This document shows, piece after piece, positions 17,018-26,089 of a stretch of 64,000 nucleotides of DNA (positions are counted from its first letter, which is position 1; each line of letters opens with the position of its first letter). Below the pieces are notes generated by a model. It ran no database searches. It saw only the letters and a program-made list of their open reading frames with translations, and was not told the DNA's origin. The translations under genes were made by a program, and so were the position numbers. The stretch comes from CAYOOT01 sp964405665 (GTDB lineage Bacteria > Bdellovibrionota_C > UBA2361 > SZUA-149 > CAZDWZ01), in assembly GCA_964405665.1 (NCBI GenBank), contig CAYOOT010000003.1, positions 19,039-83,038 of the forward strand, in the 5' to 3' direction.

Positions 17018-18694
17018 ATGAAAAAAACGTTAATAATAGGGCTCTTAGGCCTTATTTGCTTTGTTCCTAACTCTCAAGCTTTAACAGAAATATGCGGAAA
17101 TGGGCTCGATGATGATGGCGATGGAGTGTCTTTAGCCTGTCCAGAGCCGGATAAAGACAATGACGGATATCTTTCAACCAGCAATGCTGGAAATGACTGT
17201 GACGATAATAATTATATGATTTATCCCGGAGTTATTACTGCCTCCGGTTGTCCTTCCGGACAAACCAGAAAATGCCAATCCAATGGTAATTTCACAGCAT
17301 GTTCGGCAACTACAGTTTGTGAAGCTTATCCTGGCTCTAATTGTAAATATATTGACTGTCAAGATGGCAACGATATTTCCGGAGATGGTAGTTATGCTCA
17401 TCCCTGGAAATCATTTAAAAAGATAGGATATTATGAATCAGTTGGTTTAAAACCTGCCGGTTGGTATCAACTGCAAGCAGGAGATGCTGTTTATCTTAAA
17501 GGCCCAGGAACATGTTCTGATTGGTACGATCCTGGTCCGACACTTCCTAATGCTATGTTGTTTATCACTGCTTCAGGAACATCAGACAAACCAATTCTAA
17601 TTAAACGTTATCCCGGAAGCACCTCGGTACTTGATCCACCTTTTACTTCTGCTTTACCGGGACATGTCATCCGAGCAGCAGGATCTAATTATTTAAAAGT
17701 TGAAGATTTAGAAATTACTGGTTCTTATGGTGCAGTGCTCTATTTTTCTGATGTTCATAATAATGAAATTTCAAGAGTAAAATGTCACGATACTCAAGGC
17801 ACAACTTATGACAATATTGCCTGCCTCAATGCTTCAGCGGATTTAGTTGGAAATTATTTTCATCATAACGAGTTTTACAATGTCTACGATCCCGATCGTC
17901 CAGGAGAAGATAATGTCAGCAATATGGTCCTCTTCGGTGGCCATGATAATCGGGTAGAATATAACAGGCTTTATTATACAAACAGTCCCGCCTATTCCGG
18001 GGTGATTAAAGGAAAATGCTTTAAATATAAACACCCAGGCGCTTCCGGTAATTTTGATTTCAAAGGAAATCAAATGTGGAATTGTTATAAAATGGGAGTG
18101 GAGAACTCAGCTTCAGGAATTAGAATGAACCATAACCTCTTGGTCAATCCAACAGATTATTCCGGAGCCGTAGGTTATTTCTGTGGTGATATCGGTGCAG
18201 GAATTTCTTATTGTAAAAATGGCGTGATTGAATACAATACAATTGTTAATTTCCGACCGATCTCTTTTCGGGAATCAGTCAATGCCGGACTGGGTTCCAA
18301 TACAATTCGTTATAATGTAGCAGTGGATAATGCCAGTTCTTATAATTCTGAAAATGGATTTTATCGAGTGGAGCGTTACGGAAGTGATGCTAATTACTTA
18401 ACATTTCTTAATGGACATTCCATTGTTTCCAGTAATAATTGTTATTACAATGCAAACACGAGCTTAAAATTTGATTTTTTCGGGGATAACACTGCGCCTG
18501 CTGGCGGAATGTATTCTTTTAGTGAATGGCAAGGACTGGGGTTTGATAGCGGTTCACAAGTTGTAAATCCTAGCTTTAACCAATATTTTATGGCAACAGC
18601 TGGAGCCTGCACAAATTTTGGCTGGAAGACAGGAGCAACTGAAGTTATCAGTAGACCAAATGCTCCTACTGGTTTGCAAGCAACTGTCAATTAG
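17018..18694 (+). CDS. Secreted right-handed beta-helix protein with MopE-type metal-binding motif
   Basis: The 558-residue protein begins with a signal peptide (KKTLIIGLLGLICFVPNSQA). Residues about 25-75 carry the acidic MopE-type motif: CGNGLDDDGDG, PEPDKDNDGY, NDCDDNN, YPG, a pattern typical of calcium- or metal-binding surface proteins of myxobacteria and relatives. The remainder has repeated N-x-I/V-x-x-N turns (YLKVEDLEITGSYG, NEISRVKCHD, YNTIVNF, NTIRYNVAVDN), as in pectate-lyase-like parallel beta-helices. It stops just after PNAPTGLQATVN, the usual first strand of a fibronectin type III domain, with no domain following. ATG 17018 is preferred over TTG 17012. The glycosyltransferase gene starts 6 bases after. 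Confidence 0.8.
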   Translation: MKKTLIIGLLGLICFVPNSQALTEICGNGLDDDGDGVSLACPEPDKDNDGYLSTSNAGNDCDDNNYMIYPGVITASGCPSGQTRKCQSNGNFTACSATTVCEAYPGSNCKYIDCQDGNDISGDGSYAHPWKSFKKIGYYESVGLKPAGWYQLQAGDAVYLKGPGTCSDWYDPGPTLPNAMLFITASGTSDKPILIKRYPGSTSVLDPPFTSALPGHVIRAAGSNYLKVEDLEITGSYGAVLYFSDVHNNEISRVKCHDTQGTTYDNIACLNASADLVGNYFHHNEFYNVYDPDRPGEDNVSNMVLFGGHDNRVEYNRLYYTNSPAYSGVIKGKCFKYKHPGASGNFDFKGNQMWNCYKMGVENSASGIRMNHNLLVNPTDYSGAVGYFCGDIGAGISYCKNGVIEYNTIVNFRPISFRESVNAGLGSNTIRYNVAVDNASSYNSENGFYRVERYGSDANYLTFLNGHSIVSSNNCYYNANTSLKFDFFGDNTAPAGGMYSFSEWQGLGFDSGSQVVNPSFNQYFMATAGACTNFGWKTGATEVISRPNAPTGLQATVN

Positions 18695-18700
18695 AGTTTA

Positions 18701-19906
18701 GTGAGAAAAAAACTTCTTTGGGTTTCACATTTTCTACTTTTTCCCGAAACTGGCTTTGGTGCCTTGCAGCGCAGCCGTAACCTCCTAGTCGAAGTAGCCA
18801 AAGAGTTTGATGTTACTTTAATCTGCCTAATTACTTCTCAAGAAACTAATAACTTTAATCCTGTGCTTATTCAGCAGGCTAAGAATGATTTACTAAAATT
18901 CTGCAATCAAGTTTTTTTAATTAAGCGCCAGTCTCGACCTTCTGGTATGAAATTGCTTAAACTTTTTTTAAATCCTTTTATCCCATATTCCACTTTTATT
19001 TATTCGCTTCCGGATTTGAAACTTAAAATCGAAGAGCTGCTCAAAGAAACTGACTTTAATTTGATTTTCAGTGACACTCTCGGACTGACAGAAAATACCT
19101 TAAAAAGTATTAATTGCCCAACAATCCTCAACCATCACAATATTGAATCAGCAATGATGTTGCGGCGTGCCCAAAAAGAAAAAGGTTTTAGAAAAAGAAT
19201 TATATTTTACAGCGAAGCACGAAGATTAAAAAGATATGAACGAAAATATTGTCCTCAATACACTCTTAATCTTGTGGTTTCAGAGCAAGACAAACAAATA
19301 CTTTTAAAAAACGTAGGAACAATCAAAACTGAAATTATTCCCAATCCGGTGGATACTTCATATTTTAATTTTCGAAAAAAAGCAGTTAATAGCAAAATAA
19401 TTAGTTTTATTGGTGGACTCACTTGGTATCCTAATTTATCAGCAATGAAATATTTTTTAGAAAAAATCTGGCCGGAGATTTTATTAAAACAGCCCGATAC
19501 CATTTTTAAGATTGTTGGTAAACATGAAGGCGAAATAGAGAATGACTATCAAAATGTTATTTTTTTAAATTTTGTAAAAGATATTAGAGAACTTCTGGCC
19601 AACACCAGAGTCTTTGTTTGTCCAATCACTGATGGGGGGGGAACAAGGCTAAAAATACTCGATGCTGTTGCTTCGGGAGTGCCAGTAGTAACCACTACTA
19701 TCGGCGTGGAAGGCTTGGAGTTTGAACACGAAAAGCAACTTTTGATTGCCGATCAACCTAAAAAATTTGCATCCGAGGTTAAGCGTCTTCTGGAAGATGA
19801 TAAGTTGTCTTTAGATCTTGCGGAGAATGCCAAAAAACTTCTTGATGAAAAATACTCCTTAAATGTTGTTGGAAAAAAGTTAAAGCAAACTTTAAATTCT
19901 TTATAA
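18701..19906 (+). CDS. Family 4 glycosyltransferase
   Basis: The 401-residue protein has the GT-B layout. The N-terminal domain starts LLWVSHFLLFPETGFGALQRSRNLL, and a C-terminal donor domain has FIGGLTWYPNLSAMKYFLEKIWP, KIVGKHEG, NVIFLNFVKDIRELLANTRVFVCPI and DGGGTRLKILDAVASGVPVVTT, the GT4 signature (E-x7-E replaced by a G-T-R-L-K-I-L variant used by several GT4 subfamilies). The start is a GTG at 18701, 6 bases after the beta-helix gene, so they are co-transcribed. It could glycosylate an envelope polysaccharide; substrate unknown. Confidence 0.85.
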   Translation: MRKKLLWVSHFLLFPETGFGALQRSRNLLVEVAKEFDVTLICLITSQETNNFNPVLIQQAKNDLLKFCNQVFLIKRQSRPSGMKLLKLFLNPFIPYSTFIYSLPDLKLKIEELLKETDFNLIFSDTLGLTENTLKSINCPTILNHHNIESAMMLRRAQKEKGFRKRIIFYSEARRLKRYERKYCPQYTLNLVVSEQDKQILLKNVGTIKTEIIPNPVDTSYFNFRKKAVNSKIISFIGGLTWYPNLSAMKYFLEKIWPEILLKQPDTIFKIVGKHEGEIENDYQNVIFLNFVKDIRELLANTRVFVCPITDGGGTRLKILDAVASGVPVVTTTIGVEGLEFEHEKQLLIADQPKKFASEVKRLLEDDKLSLDLAENAKKLLDEKYSLNVVGKKLKQTLNSL

Positions 19907-19924
19907 ATTATTCTAACAACTTGT

Positions 19925-20072
19925 CTTTACGAACGAAGCGAAAACAAAACTATCTGTCGTTGCGAGCGAAGCGAAGCAATCTCCATGTGTTTACCCCAAT
20001 TATAATCAGAAGAAACTGGGTAATCACATGGAGATTGCCACAGTCGCCACGCGAAATACGCGTGGCCCATTC
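19925..20072. repeat. Dispersed palindromic element with GCGAGCGAAGCGAAGC blocks
   Basis: Inverted arms 19976-19996 and 20018-20038 (21 bases, one mismatch) with ACATGGAGATTGC flank a 21-base centre. Outer segments (CGAACGAAGCG, TTGCGAGCGAAGCGAAGC on the left; GCGTGGCCCATTCGCAAGA on the right) extend the structure. It resembles the GCGAGCGAAGCGAAGCAAT type repeat seen in many proteobacterial genomes. It occupies almost the whole gap between convergent genes. Confidence 0.7.
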
Positions 20073-20084
20073 GCAAGACAATAT

Positions 20085-20420
20085 TTACTCTCTCTCATAG
20101 ACTTCTGAAATCTTTGCCGCCAGAATAAAATCATTTTCACTCAAAGCATTAATCGCATGAGTCCAGATATCAATTTTTACTTTTCCATAACTGATAAAAA
20201 TATCCGGATGATGATTTTCTTGTTCAGAAATTTCAGTAACTTTATTTAAAAACGCCATAGCAAGTTTAAAATTTTTAAATTTAAATTGACGATTTAAGTG
20301 TTGATCATTTGTTATTTGCCAAGCTGGAGTTTGCTCTAAAAGTTTCTTTACTTCTTCCTGACTTAATGGAGCAACTCCAGCTTCGCAGGGAACACATCTT
20401 TTCTCAGTTAAGCCACTCAT
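20085..20420 (-). CDS. phhB: Pterin-4a-carbinolamine dehydratase
   Basis: The 111-residue protein matches the PCD/DCoH family: LLEQTPAWQI, LNRQFKFKNFKLAMAFLNKV, then ENHHPDIFISYGKVKIDIWTHAINALSENDFILAAKI. The catalytic HHP (His-His near 74-75) is present. The enzyme recycles the 4a-hydroxy-tetrahydropterin made by aromatic amino acid hydroxylases; no such hydroxylase gene is visible in the window. It is divergent from polA. Confidence 0.93.
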   Translation of the reverse strand: MSGLTEKRCVPCEAGVAPLSQEEVKKLLEQTPAWQITNDQHLNRQFKFKNFKLAMAFLNKVTEISEQENHHPDIFISYGKVKIDIWTHAINALSENDFILAAKISEVYERE

Positions 20421-20497
20421 TAGCTTTTTTCCTTTAAAAATTATATTATAGTTTCAAGATAAAAACACAAAATTAATTGTAAAACAATAAAATAAAA

Positions 20498-23203
20498 ATG
20501 GAACCACTTTATTTAGTCGATGGATCAGGCTACATTTTTCGGGCATTTTATGCAGTTGCACCTTTATCTAATTCTCAAGGTCTTCCTACGAATGCTTTAG
20601 TCGGATTTTCTCGGATGCTTGCCAAGTTAATCAAAGATTTTAAAGCAAAATATATTGCAGTTACTTTTGATACCAAAGAGCCGACTTTTAGGCATTTAAT
20701 GTATCCGCAATATAAAGCAAATCGTGTGGAATGCCCTCATGATTTAATTCCTCAACTTCCTTATTTCAGAAAAATTGTGCAAGCTTTTGGAATATTGTCA
20801 TTGGAAAAAGCTGGCGTTGAGGCAGATGATATTATTGCCACCATTGCCAGAAATTTTTCCAAGCAAGGTCAAGAAGTTATTGTTGTTAGCGGAGATAAGG
20901 ATTTATTGCAATTGGTTGATACCAATATAAAAGTATTTGATGCCATGCGCGATCGAACATTTTCTGAGGCGGATGTTAAAGAAAAAATGGGGGTCTGGCC
21001 CAAACAAGTGCGGGACTATTTAGCTTTAATTGGCGATAGCTCTGATAATGTTCCGGGGATTAAAGGTTTAGGGCCAAAGACCGCTGAGATTTTATTTGAT
21101 AAGTTTGAAACTTTGGAAAATCTTCTGGCTAATATTGATACTCTGGAATCAATCCCAGGTATTCGCGGCGCTAAATCAATCAAGGAAAAACTTTTAAATA
21201 GCCAGGATATTTTAAAAATTAGTCTTGATTTAGTCAGTCTTAAGGAAGATGTAGATCCTTTTTATTTATTTAGCGACATTGAAGAACTAAAATCCAAAGA
21301 TATTCAGCAAGACTTGATTCAACCTCTATTTGAGGAACTGGAATTTACCAGATTTCTATCAACACTATCTTTAGCTCCCGGCGCACCCAAGGGTGAGAAC
21401 GTTATAAAAAAGAAATATCAACTAATCACCAAAGAGACTTTAAATGATTTTGTAAAAACTTTATCTTCACAAAAAGAATTTGCCTTTGATACGGAAACCA
21501 TTTCCTTAGATGTCATGGCAACCAAACTTTATGGTATTTCCTTTTCCTGGTCTGCGCTGGAAGCATATTTTCTTCCTTTAATGGGAGAAGGAGCTTTAGA
21601 TGAAAAAACTGTTTTTGAATTATTAAATCCTATTTTTTCCAACTCAGAAATCAAAAAAATCGGCCAAAATCTTAAATTTGATATGGGGGTTTTAAGCACT
21701 CAAGGATACACAGTCAAAGGAATACATTTTGATACAATGCTTGCCGGCCATTTGCTGCATCCGGACAAAAGACAAAACGGACTAAAGCAGCTCTCCAAAA
21801 TTTATCTCAATGAAGAAATGACCACCTATGAACAAATGATGGGAGAAAATGAGGATATAGCCAGCGTTCCTCAAGAACAAGTTTGCAATTATGCTTGCCA
21901 TGATGCCGAAGTAACCTGGAAACTCTACAAAACTTTGGATCCACTTTTAGGAGACAAACCTGCAACAAGACCCAGCCTGCGTTTTGCTTATGAAAATACA
22001 GAAGTCCCGTTAGTTCCCGTATTGGAAAAAATGCAAAGAAATGGCATCAAACTGGATTTACCTTTTTTAGATTCTTTATCTGAAGAATTTTCCAAAGAAA
22101 TTGCCGAATTGGAACTACAAATTTATAAACTTGCAGATTCAGAATTTAATATTAATTCTCCAAAGCAGTTAAGTGTAATTCTTTTTGAAAAACTGGGGCT
22201 TCCCACAAAAGGAGTAAAGAAAAATCAAACTGCTTATTCAACTGATGCCGGGGTACTTCAGGATTTGGCTAAAGAACACGAAATAGCCAGAAATTTATTG
22301 GAATATCGGGAGTTACATAAACTTAATTCAACTTATGTAGAGTCTTTAAAGAAATTAGTAAGGCCAGAAACATCAAGAGTGCACACCTCTTATAACCAAG
22401 CTATTGCCGCCACAGGCCGATTAAGCTCGACCGAACCGAATTTACAAAATATCCCCATAAAAAATGCCAGAGGAAGAAAGATCAGAAGGGCATTTGTCGC
22501 CGAAGATGGTTATTTACTTCTTTCCGCCGATTATTCTCAAATTGAATTAAGGATCTTGGCTCATTTATCAGGAGACAAAAATCTACAACTTGCTTTTATT
22601 AATAATGAAGACATTCATCAAAAAACGGCTGATGAACTTTTTGGAGCACAAATCGCCAGTGCTCAAGAAAAGAAAGAACTGCGAAGAGTTGCCAAAACCA
22701 TTAACTTCGGAGTGATTTATGGAATTAGCGCTTTTCGCCTATCTAACGAACTTGGAGTTTCTAGAAGACAAGCACAGGATTATATCGATCAGTATTTTAA
22801 TCGTTACCCCAGCGTTAAAGAATATTTTGAAACCATAAAAACAGAAATTAAAAGCCTTGGTTATGTACAGACTTATTTTGGCAGAAGAAGGTTCCTGTCA
22901 GAAATTGAGACCATGGGCAGGGATGCCGGTTATGCCGAAAGGTCATTAATCAATGCTCCTCTTCAAGGAACCGCCGCTGAAATTATCAAATTGGCAATGA
23001 TTCGTTTAGATGGCTACCTTCAAACCTTGAAAGAGGACCAAGCCAGAATGCTCTTACAAGTTCATGATGAATTAATTTTTGAAGTAAAAGAAGATTTTAT
23101 TGAACAATTTAAGACTACTGTTACGTCCATAATGGAAAATTCCATAAGTTTGTCTATTCCTCTAAAAGTCGACTTAACTTGTGGTAAATACTGGGAAAAG
23201 TAA
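20498..23203 (+). CDS. polA: DNA polymerase I
   Basis: Full-length PolA of 901 residues. The 5'-3' exonuclease domain (1 to about 290) starts LYLVDGSGYIFRAFYAV and has GDSSDNVPGIKGLGPKTA. The 3'-5' proofreading domain keeps its acidic residues: Asp331 and Glu333 in FDTET, DTMLAGHLLHP and YACHDAEV. The polymerase domain has DYSQIELRILAHLSGD (motif A), RRVAKTINFGVIYGIS (O helix) and LQVHDELIFEV (motif C). So repair, primer removal and proofreading are all retained. ATG 20498 starts where the family does. Confidence 0.97.
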   Translation: MEPLYLVDGSGYIFRAFYAVAPLSNSQGLPTNALVGFSRMLAKLIKDFKAKYIAVTFDTKEPTFRHLMYPQYKANRVECPHDLIPQLPYFRKIVQAFGILSLEKAGVEADDIIATIARNFSKQGQEVIVVSGDKDLLQLVDTNIKVFDAMRDRTFSEADVKEKMGVWPKQVRDYLALIGDSSDNVPGIKGLGPKTAEILFDKFETLENLLANIDTLESIPGIRGAKSIKEKLLNSQDILKISLDLVSLKEDVDPFYLFSDIEELKSKDIQQDLIQPLFEELEFTRFLSTLSLAPGAPKGENVIKKKYQLITKETLNDFVKTLSSQKEFAFDTETISLDVMATKLYGISFSWSALEAYFLPLMGEGALDEKTVFELLNPIFSNSEIKKIGQNLKFDMGVLSTQGYTVKGIHFDTMLAGHLLHPDKRQNGLKQLSKIYLNEEMTTYEQMMGENEDIASVPQEQVCNYACHDAEVTWKLYKTLDPLLGDKPATRPSLRFAYENTEVPLVPVLEKMQRNGIKLDLPFLDSLSEEFSKEIAELELQIYKLADSEFNINSPKQLSVILFEKLGLPTKGVKKNQTAYSTDAGVLQDLAKEHEIARNLLEYRELHKLNSTYVESLKKLVRPETSRVHTSYNQAIAATGRLSSTEPNLQNIPIKNARGRKIRRAFVAEDGYLLLSADYSQIELRILAHLSGDKNLQLAFINNEDIHQKTADELFGAQIASAQEKKELRRVAKTINFGVIYGISAFRLSNELGVSRRQAQDYIDQYFNRYPSVKEYFETIKTEIKSLGYVQTYFGRRRFLSEIETMGRDAGYAERSLINAPLQGTAAEIIKLAMIRLDGYLQTLKEDQARMLLQVHDELIFEVKEDFIEQFKTTVTSIMENSISLSIPLKVDLTCGKYWEK

Positions 23204-23243
23204 TTTCCAGATTAATTTCATATATATTTGAGAGTTTTGTATT

Positions 23244-23951
23244 ATGGACGCAGTAAGCGTGGTAAAATACGATAAAGTTAAAAACAACAAAAAGGTTTTT
23301 GTGAATTTAGAAACTAATAATCAAATTGAAATTAACCAAGAGAGTGATCTCAGCTTAATAGAAAAAGCTAAGCATGGAGACGTAGAAGCCTACAAAACAA
23401 TTGTCCTTCGTTATCAATCAAAAGCTTACTCGATAGCAAAAAACGTTATTAAAAATCCCAGCGATGCAGAAGATATAGTTCAAGAAGCTTTTATTAAAGC
23501 TTATCGCAACTTGGCGGGTTTTAGAGGAGATTCTTCTTTTTATACTTGGTTTTATAGAATAATTTTTAATTTGGCTATTGATCTAAGCCGTAAAAAATAC
23601 CGTCATGTGGAAACAGGAGTAGGGGATAGCTTTGAATTATCCAAATTAAAAAACAACTCCACTTTAAATGACAATTTTCAATCAAAAATGGAAGGGCCAG
23701 AGGAAATTGTTTATCGTTCTGAACTGCAAGAACAGATCAATAAAGCCCTAAATGAACTTAGTGCTGAACATCGAACAATGATTGTCTTAAGAGAAGTTGA
23801 CGGTTTCTCTTATAATGAAATTTCAGAAATAGCAGGTTGTTCACTAGGAACTGTGATGAGTAGATTGCATCATGCCAGAAAAAAATTGCAACAAGCTTTA
23901 TTGAAAAGAGATGTTTATCAAAAAACAAATTTGGTCAACCTAAAAAGGTAA
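23244..23951 (+). CDS. RNA polymerase ECF-type sigma factor (RpoE-like)
   Basis: The 235-residue protein has sigma region 2 at about residues 35-105 (LIEKAKHGDVEAYKTIVLRYQ, AEDIVQEAFIKAYRNLAGFRG, TWFYRIIFNLAIDLSRKK) and region 4 at 160-220 (LNELSAEHRTMIVLREVDGFSYNEIS split here as LNELSAEHRTMIVLREVD and GFSYNEISEIAGCSLGTVMS). No region 3 is present, typical for ECF sigma factors of the RpoE group. The following gene, 5 bases downstream, looks like its membrane anti-sigma factor. ATG 23244 adds an N-terminal tail of 30 residues, so a later start is possible. Confidence 0.92.
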   Translation: MDAVSVVKYDKVKNNKKVFVNLETNNQIEINQESDLSLIEKAKHGDVEAYKTIVLRYQSKAYSIAKNVIKNPSDAEDIVQEAFIKAYRNLAGFRGDSSFYTWFYRIIFNLAIDLSRKKYRHVETGVGDSFELSKLKNNSTLNDNFQSKMEGPEEIVYRSELQEQINKALNELSAEHRTMIVLREVDGFSYNEISEIAGCSLGTVMSRLHHARKKLQQALLKRDVYQKTNLVNLKR

Positions 23952-23956
23952 ATTTT

Positions 23957-24739
23957 ATGAAAGAGAAAGAAAGAGTGCTGGAATTACTTGATGCCTATTT
24001 CGATTCCGAGCTTGATTTCAAAGAACAATCCTTAGTTACCAGGAAAATAATTGAAGGCGATCCGGATGTAATTCAAAAAATAGAAGCTTTGCGTTTAATT
24101 AAAAGTGAATTGAATATTTGGTGTCAGCAAAATAATTCTACCAAAACAAATTTTTGGGAAAAAATTGAAAGAGATATCTGCAAAATTGCAGCCCAACAAA
24201 ATAAACGAAACTCAATTGAAAAATTTATTGAAAATTTCATTGAAGAAATAAAATACGTTATTTTCAAGCCAATTCCTTTGGGATTTGCTGCAACTGCCGC
24301 CCTTTTTGTTTTTGCTTTAACACATAGTTTCCATAGCTATTATTATGCCCAAAATACTCCTCAACTGGCTCTGGAATCCAATTTAAAAAAACCCGTAGAA
24401 AATATTATGTTGGTTTCAGGATCAGAGCCATATGCAGAAAATAATTCTTTTAATGATCAATTGATTTTTAAAGAAACTTCTGAAGAGAAAAAAGCAGACG
24501 ATGATTTAAACGCTGAAAACTTGTTTAAAAGGCCAGAATTAAAACCACTTTCAATTAAACTATTATCTGCTGCAGATGCTTTTAATAACAAACCTATTAT
24601 TAATGATTTTATTGCTGATAGTAATCGTAATCCTACTAGATTTGCCCTGATTGATAATCAAAGACCGCTTCATCTTAATTTGGGTAATGAAAATCATAAT
24701 CAGTTGCAAACTCAATACAAGCTTGTTAATTTCAAGTAA
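23957..24739 (+). CDS. Probable membrane anti-sigma factor
   Basis: The 260-residue protein starts with ERVLELLDAYFDSELDFKEQSLVTRKII, the layout of the cytoplasmic anti-sigma domain ('LLdaYlDgEL...E'), but lacks the zinc HxxxCxxC. Residues about 113-130 (IPLGFAATAALFVFALTHS) form a single transmembrane helix, leaving a periplasmic tail of 130 residues rich in N and K. Position right after the ECF sigma gene (5-base gap) supports the role. Release of the sigma factor by cleavage at the membrane is the usual mechanism; no protease gene for this is adjacent. Confidence 0.75.
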   Translation: MKEKERVLELLDAYFDSELDFKEQSLVTRKIIEGDPDVIQKIEALRLIKSELNIWCQQNNSTKTNFWEKIERDICKIAAQQNKRNSIEKFIENFIEEIKYVIFKPIPLGFAATAALFVFALTHSFHSYYYAQNTPQLALESNLKKPVENIMLVSGSEPYAENNSFNDQLIFKETSEEKKADDDLNAENLFKRPELKPLSIKLLSAADAFNNKPIINDFIADSNRNPTRFALIDNQRPLHLNLGNENHNQLQTQYKLVNFK

Positions 24740-24770
24740 AATGATCTGCTGTTACGTTGGTATAAATCAT

Positions 24771-24846
24771 GTAGGGGTAGCCTTTATGGCTGCCCGTAAT
24801 TCCAAATATATTTTGTAAAACGGGCAGGTATAAAACCTGTCCCTAC
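24771..24846. repeat. GGGCAG palindromic element, core orientation 1
   Basis: Left arm 24771-24796 (GTAGGGGTAGCC...GGCTGCCCG), 24-base core 24797-24820, right arm 24821-24846 (CGGGCAGGT...CTGTCCCTAC). The arms match those at 34905-34979 in the same order, but the core is the reverse complement of that copy's core. Confidence 0.85.
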
Positions 24847-24879
24847 AAGCAAAATTATTAAAAAAGAAGGTATAATCTT

Positions 24880-25494
24880 GTGAAAAAATTATCAGTTTTC
24901 TTTGAAGATCTAAAAAAAATAGATTTATTACCAGAAGCAGAGCAAGTCTTATTTAAATATTTTCAGCCTTTTTGTTATAAGCAGAAAAACAATAGTCCTT
25001 CTAATGAACAATTAAAGAAAAACTTTGATCAGTATTTGGAAGATGTCAGTTTTATTTTGGCTAATAATAACTTAGCGGATAAAATTTTATCTTCTGCAAT
25101 AATACTAAGCTATGTTGGAACTGCCCTAATTGAAATTAATAAAATATTTTTAAAAACAGGATTAAGACAATCTGTAGAATTTCGTTATGTGCAAACAGTA
25201 GCTGAATATGAAAGTGCTCTATCTCTCAGTTTTGATCTTTTAAAAAATATTCCCGATTTAAAAAGAATTGGCGTAATGCCTGCAGTTGCCTATAAAGCTA
25301 ATTTAATTTTATCCAGAAGTATGCTGGAAATGCTCTCTTTTATAAATGAAAATCAGGCGTTAGAAGCAAAGGAAATATTAATTTTAGATAAAATTATTCG
25401 AGAGCTTAATAAATTAAGGACTGTACTTTTAGAATACCAGCAAGATAAGTATTCAGATACTCAAGAGATAGTTAGAAGCTTAGAGATTTCCTAG
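24880..25494 (+). CDS. Hypothetical helical protein (204 residues)
   Basis: I do not recognise this protein. It is almost entirely helical and leucine-rich, without a signal peptide; a mildly hydrophobic stretch ILSSAIILSYVGTALIEI (about 64-81) could be an amphipathic helix. The start is a GTG at 24880, 9 bases after AAGAAGG. A TATAAT directly upstream overlaps the ribosome-binding region and is probably fortuitous. It lies between the sigma/anti-sigma pair and rplM without evident functional link. Confidence 0.65.
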   Translation: MKKLSVFFEDLKKIDLLPEAEQVLFKYFQPFCYKQKNNSPSNEQLKKNFDQYLEDVSFILANNNLADKILSSAIILSYVGTALIEINKIFLKTGLRQSVEFRYVQTVAEYESALSLSFDLLKNIPDLKRIGVMPAVAYKANLILSRSMLEMLSFINENQALEAKEILILDKIIRELNKLRTVLLEYQQDKYSDTQEIVRSLEIS

Positions 25495-25529
25495 TTAACT
25501 ACTGCGTTAACCTTCATCAAGAATATAGG

Positions 25530-25557
25530 TTGACGCAATAAACAACTGTGATATCTT
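25530..25557 (+). promoter_or_regulatory. Probable promoter for rplM-rpsI
   Basis: TTGACG (25530-25535), a 16-base spacer and TATCTT (25552-25557) lie about 80 bases before the rplM ATG, giving a leader of roughly 70 bases, long enough for autoregulation by L13 as known in other bacteria. Confidence 0.45.
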
Positions 25558-25635
25558 CCTGCGCCTGCTTATTTGCAGTTTGTGGCTTAAAATAATTAGC
25601 CTAAATATTTATAATTAAACGCTTATATTATTAAA

Positions 25636-26070
25636 ATGAAAACCTTTACCGAAACAAAAAAAGACGCTGACAAAAATCGTAAGTGGCACGTTGTTGATGC
25701 CTCCGGAAAATCTATTGGTAGACTTTGCTCAAAAGTTGCTTCAATTCTTCGAGGAAAAGAAAATCCTAGATATACAACAAACATTGATACTGGAGATTTT
25801 GTTATTGTGCTTAATGCCGAAAAAGTAAAATTTACAGGCAATAAATTAGAAGAAAAAAAATACTACAGACACACAGGTTTCATTGGCGGAGTTAAAATTG
25901 CTACAGCTTTAGAATTGATGACTAAAAGTCCTGAAAAGCTAATTCAACAAACAATTCAAGGAATGCTTCCCAAAACTGCTTTGGGACGTCAACAAATTAC
26001 AAAACTAAAGGTCTATACAGGCTCAGTTCATCCTCATCAATCGCAAGAACCAAAAGAATTAACCGTATAA
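25636..26070 (+). CDS. rplM: 50S ribosomal protein L13
   Basis: L13 of 144 residues: KWHVVDASGKSIGRLCSKVASILRGK, split in two conserved stretches here, then NIDTGDFVIVLNAEKVKFTG, KYYRHTGFIGG, and GMLPKTALGRQQITKLKVYTG with HPHQSQEP near the end. It binds 23S rRNA domain and is needed early in 50S assembly. It is followed by rpsI after 19 bases, the usual rplM-rpsI pair. Confidence 0.98.
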   Translation: MKTFTETKKDADKNRKWHVVDASGKSIGRLCSKVASILRGKENPRYTTNIDTGDFVIVLNAEKVKFTGNKLEEKKYYRHTGFIGGVKIATALELMTKSPEKLIQQTIQGMLPKTALGRQQITKLKVYTGSVHPHQSQEPKELTV

Positions 26071-26089
26071 TTATTAGGACAAATTAAAA

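Noticed and set aside
19630..19645. Run of eight G in the glycosyltransferase gene as a phase-variation tract
   Set aside because: It encodes the conserved DGGGTR motif of the donor domain, so it is explained by protein sequence and is rather short for slippage.
24871..24876. TATAAT in front of the GTG at 24880
   Set aside because: It is only four bases from the start codon, between the ribosome-binding site and the gene, so it cannot be the -10 box for a transcript with that leader.
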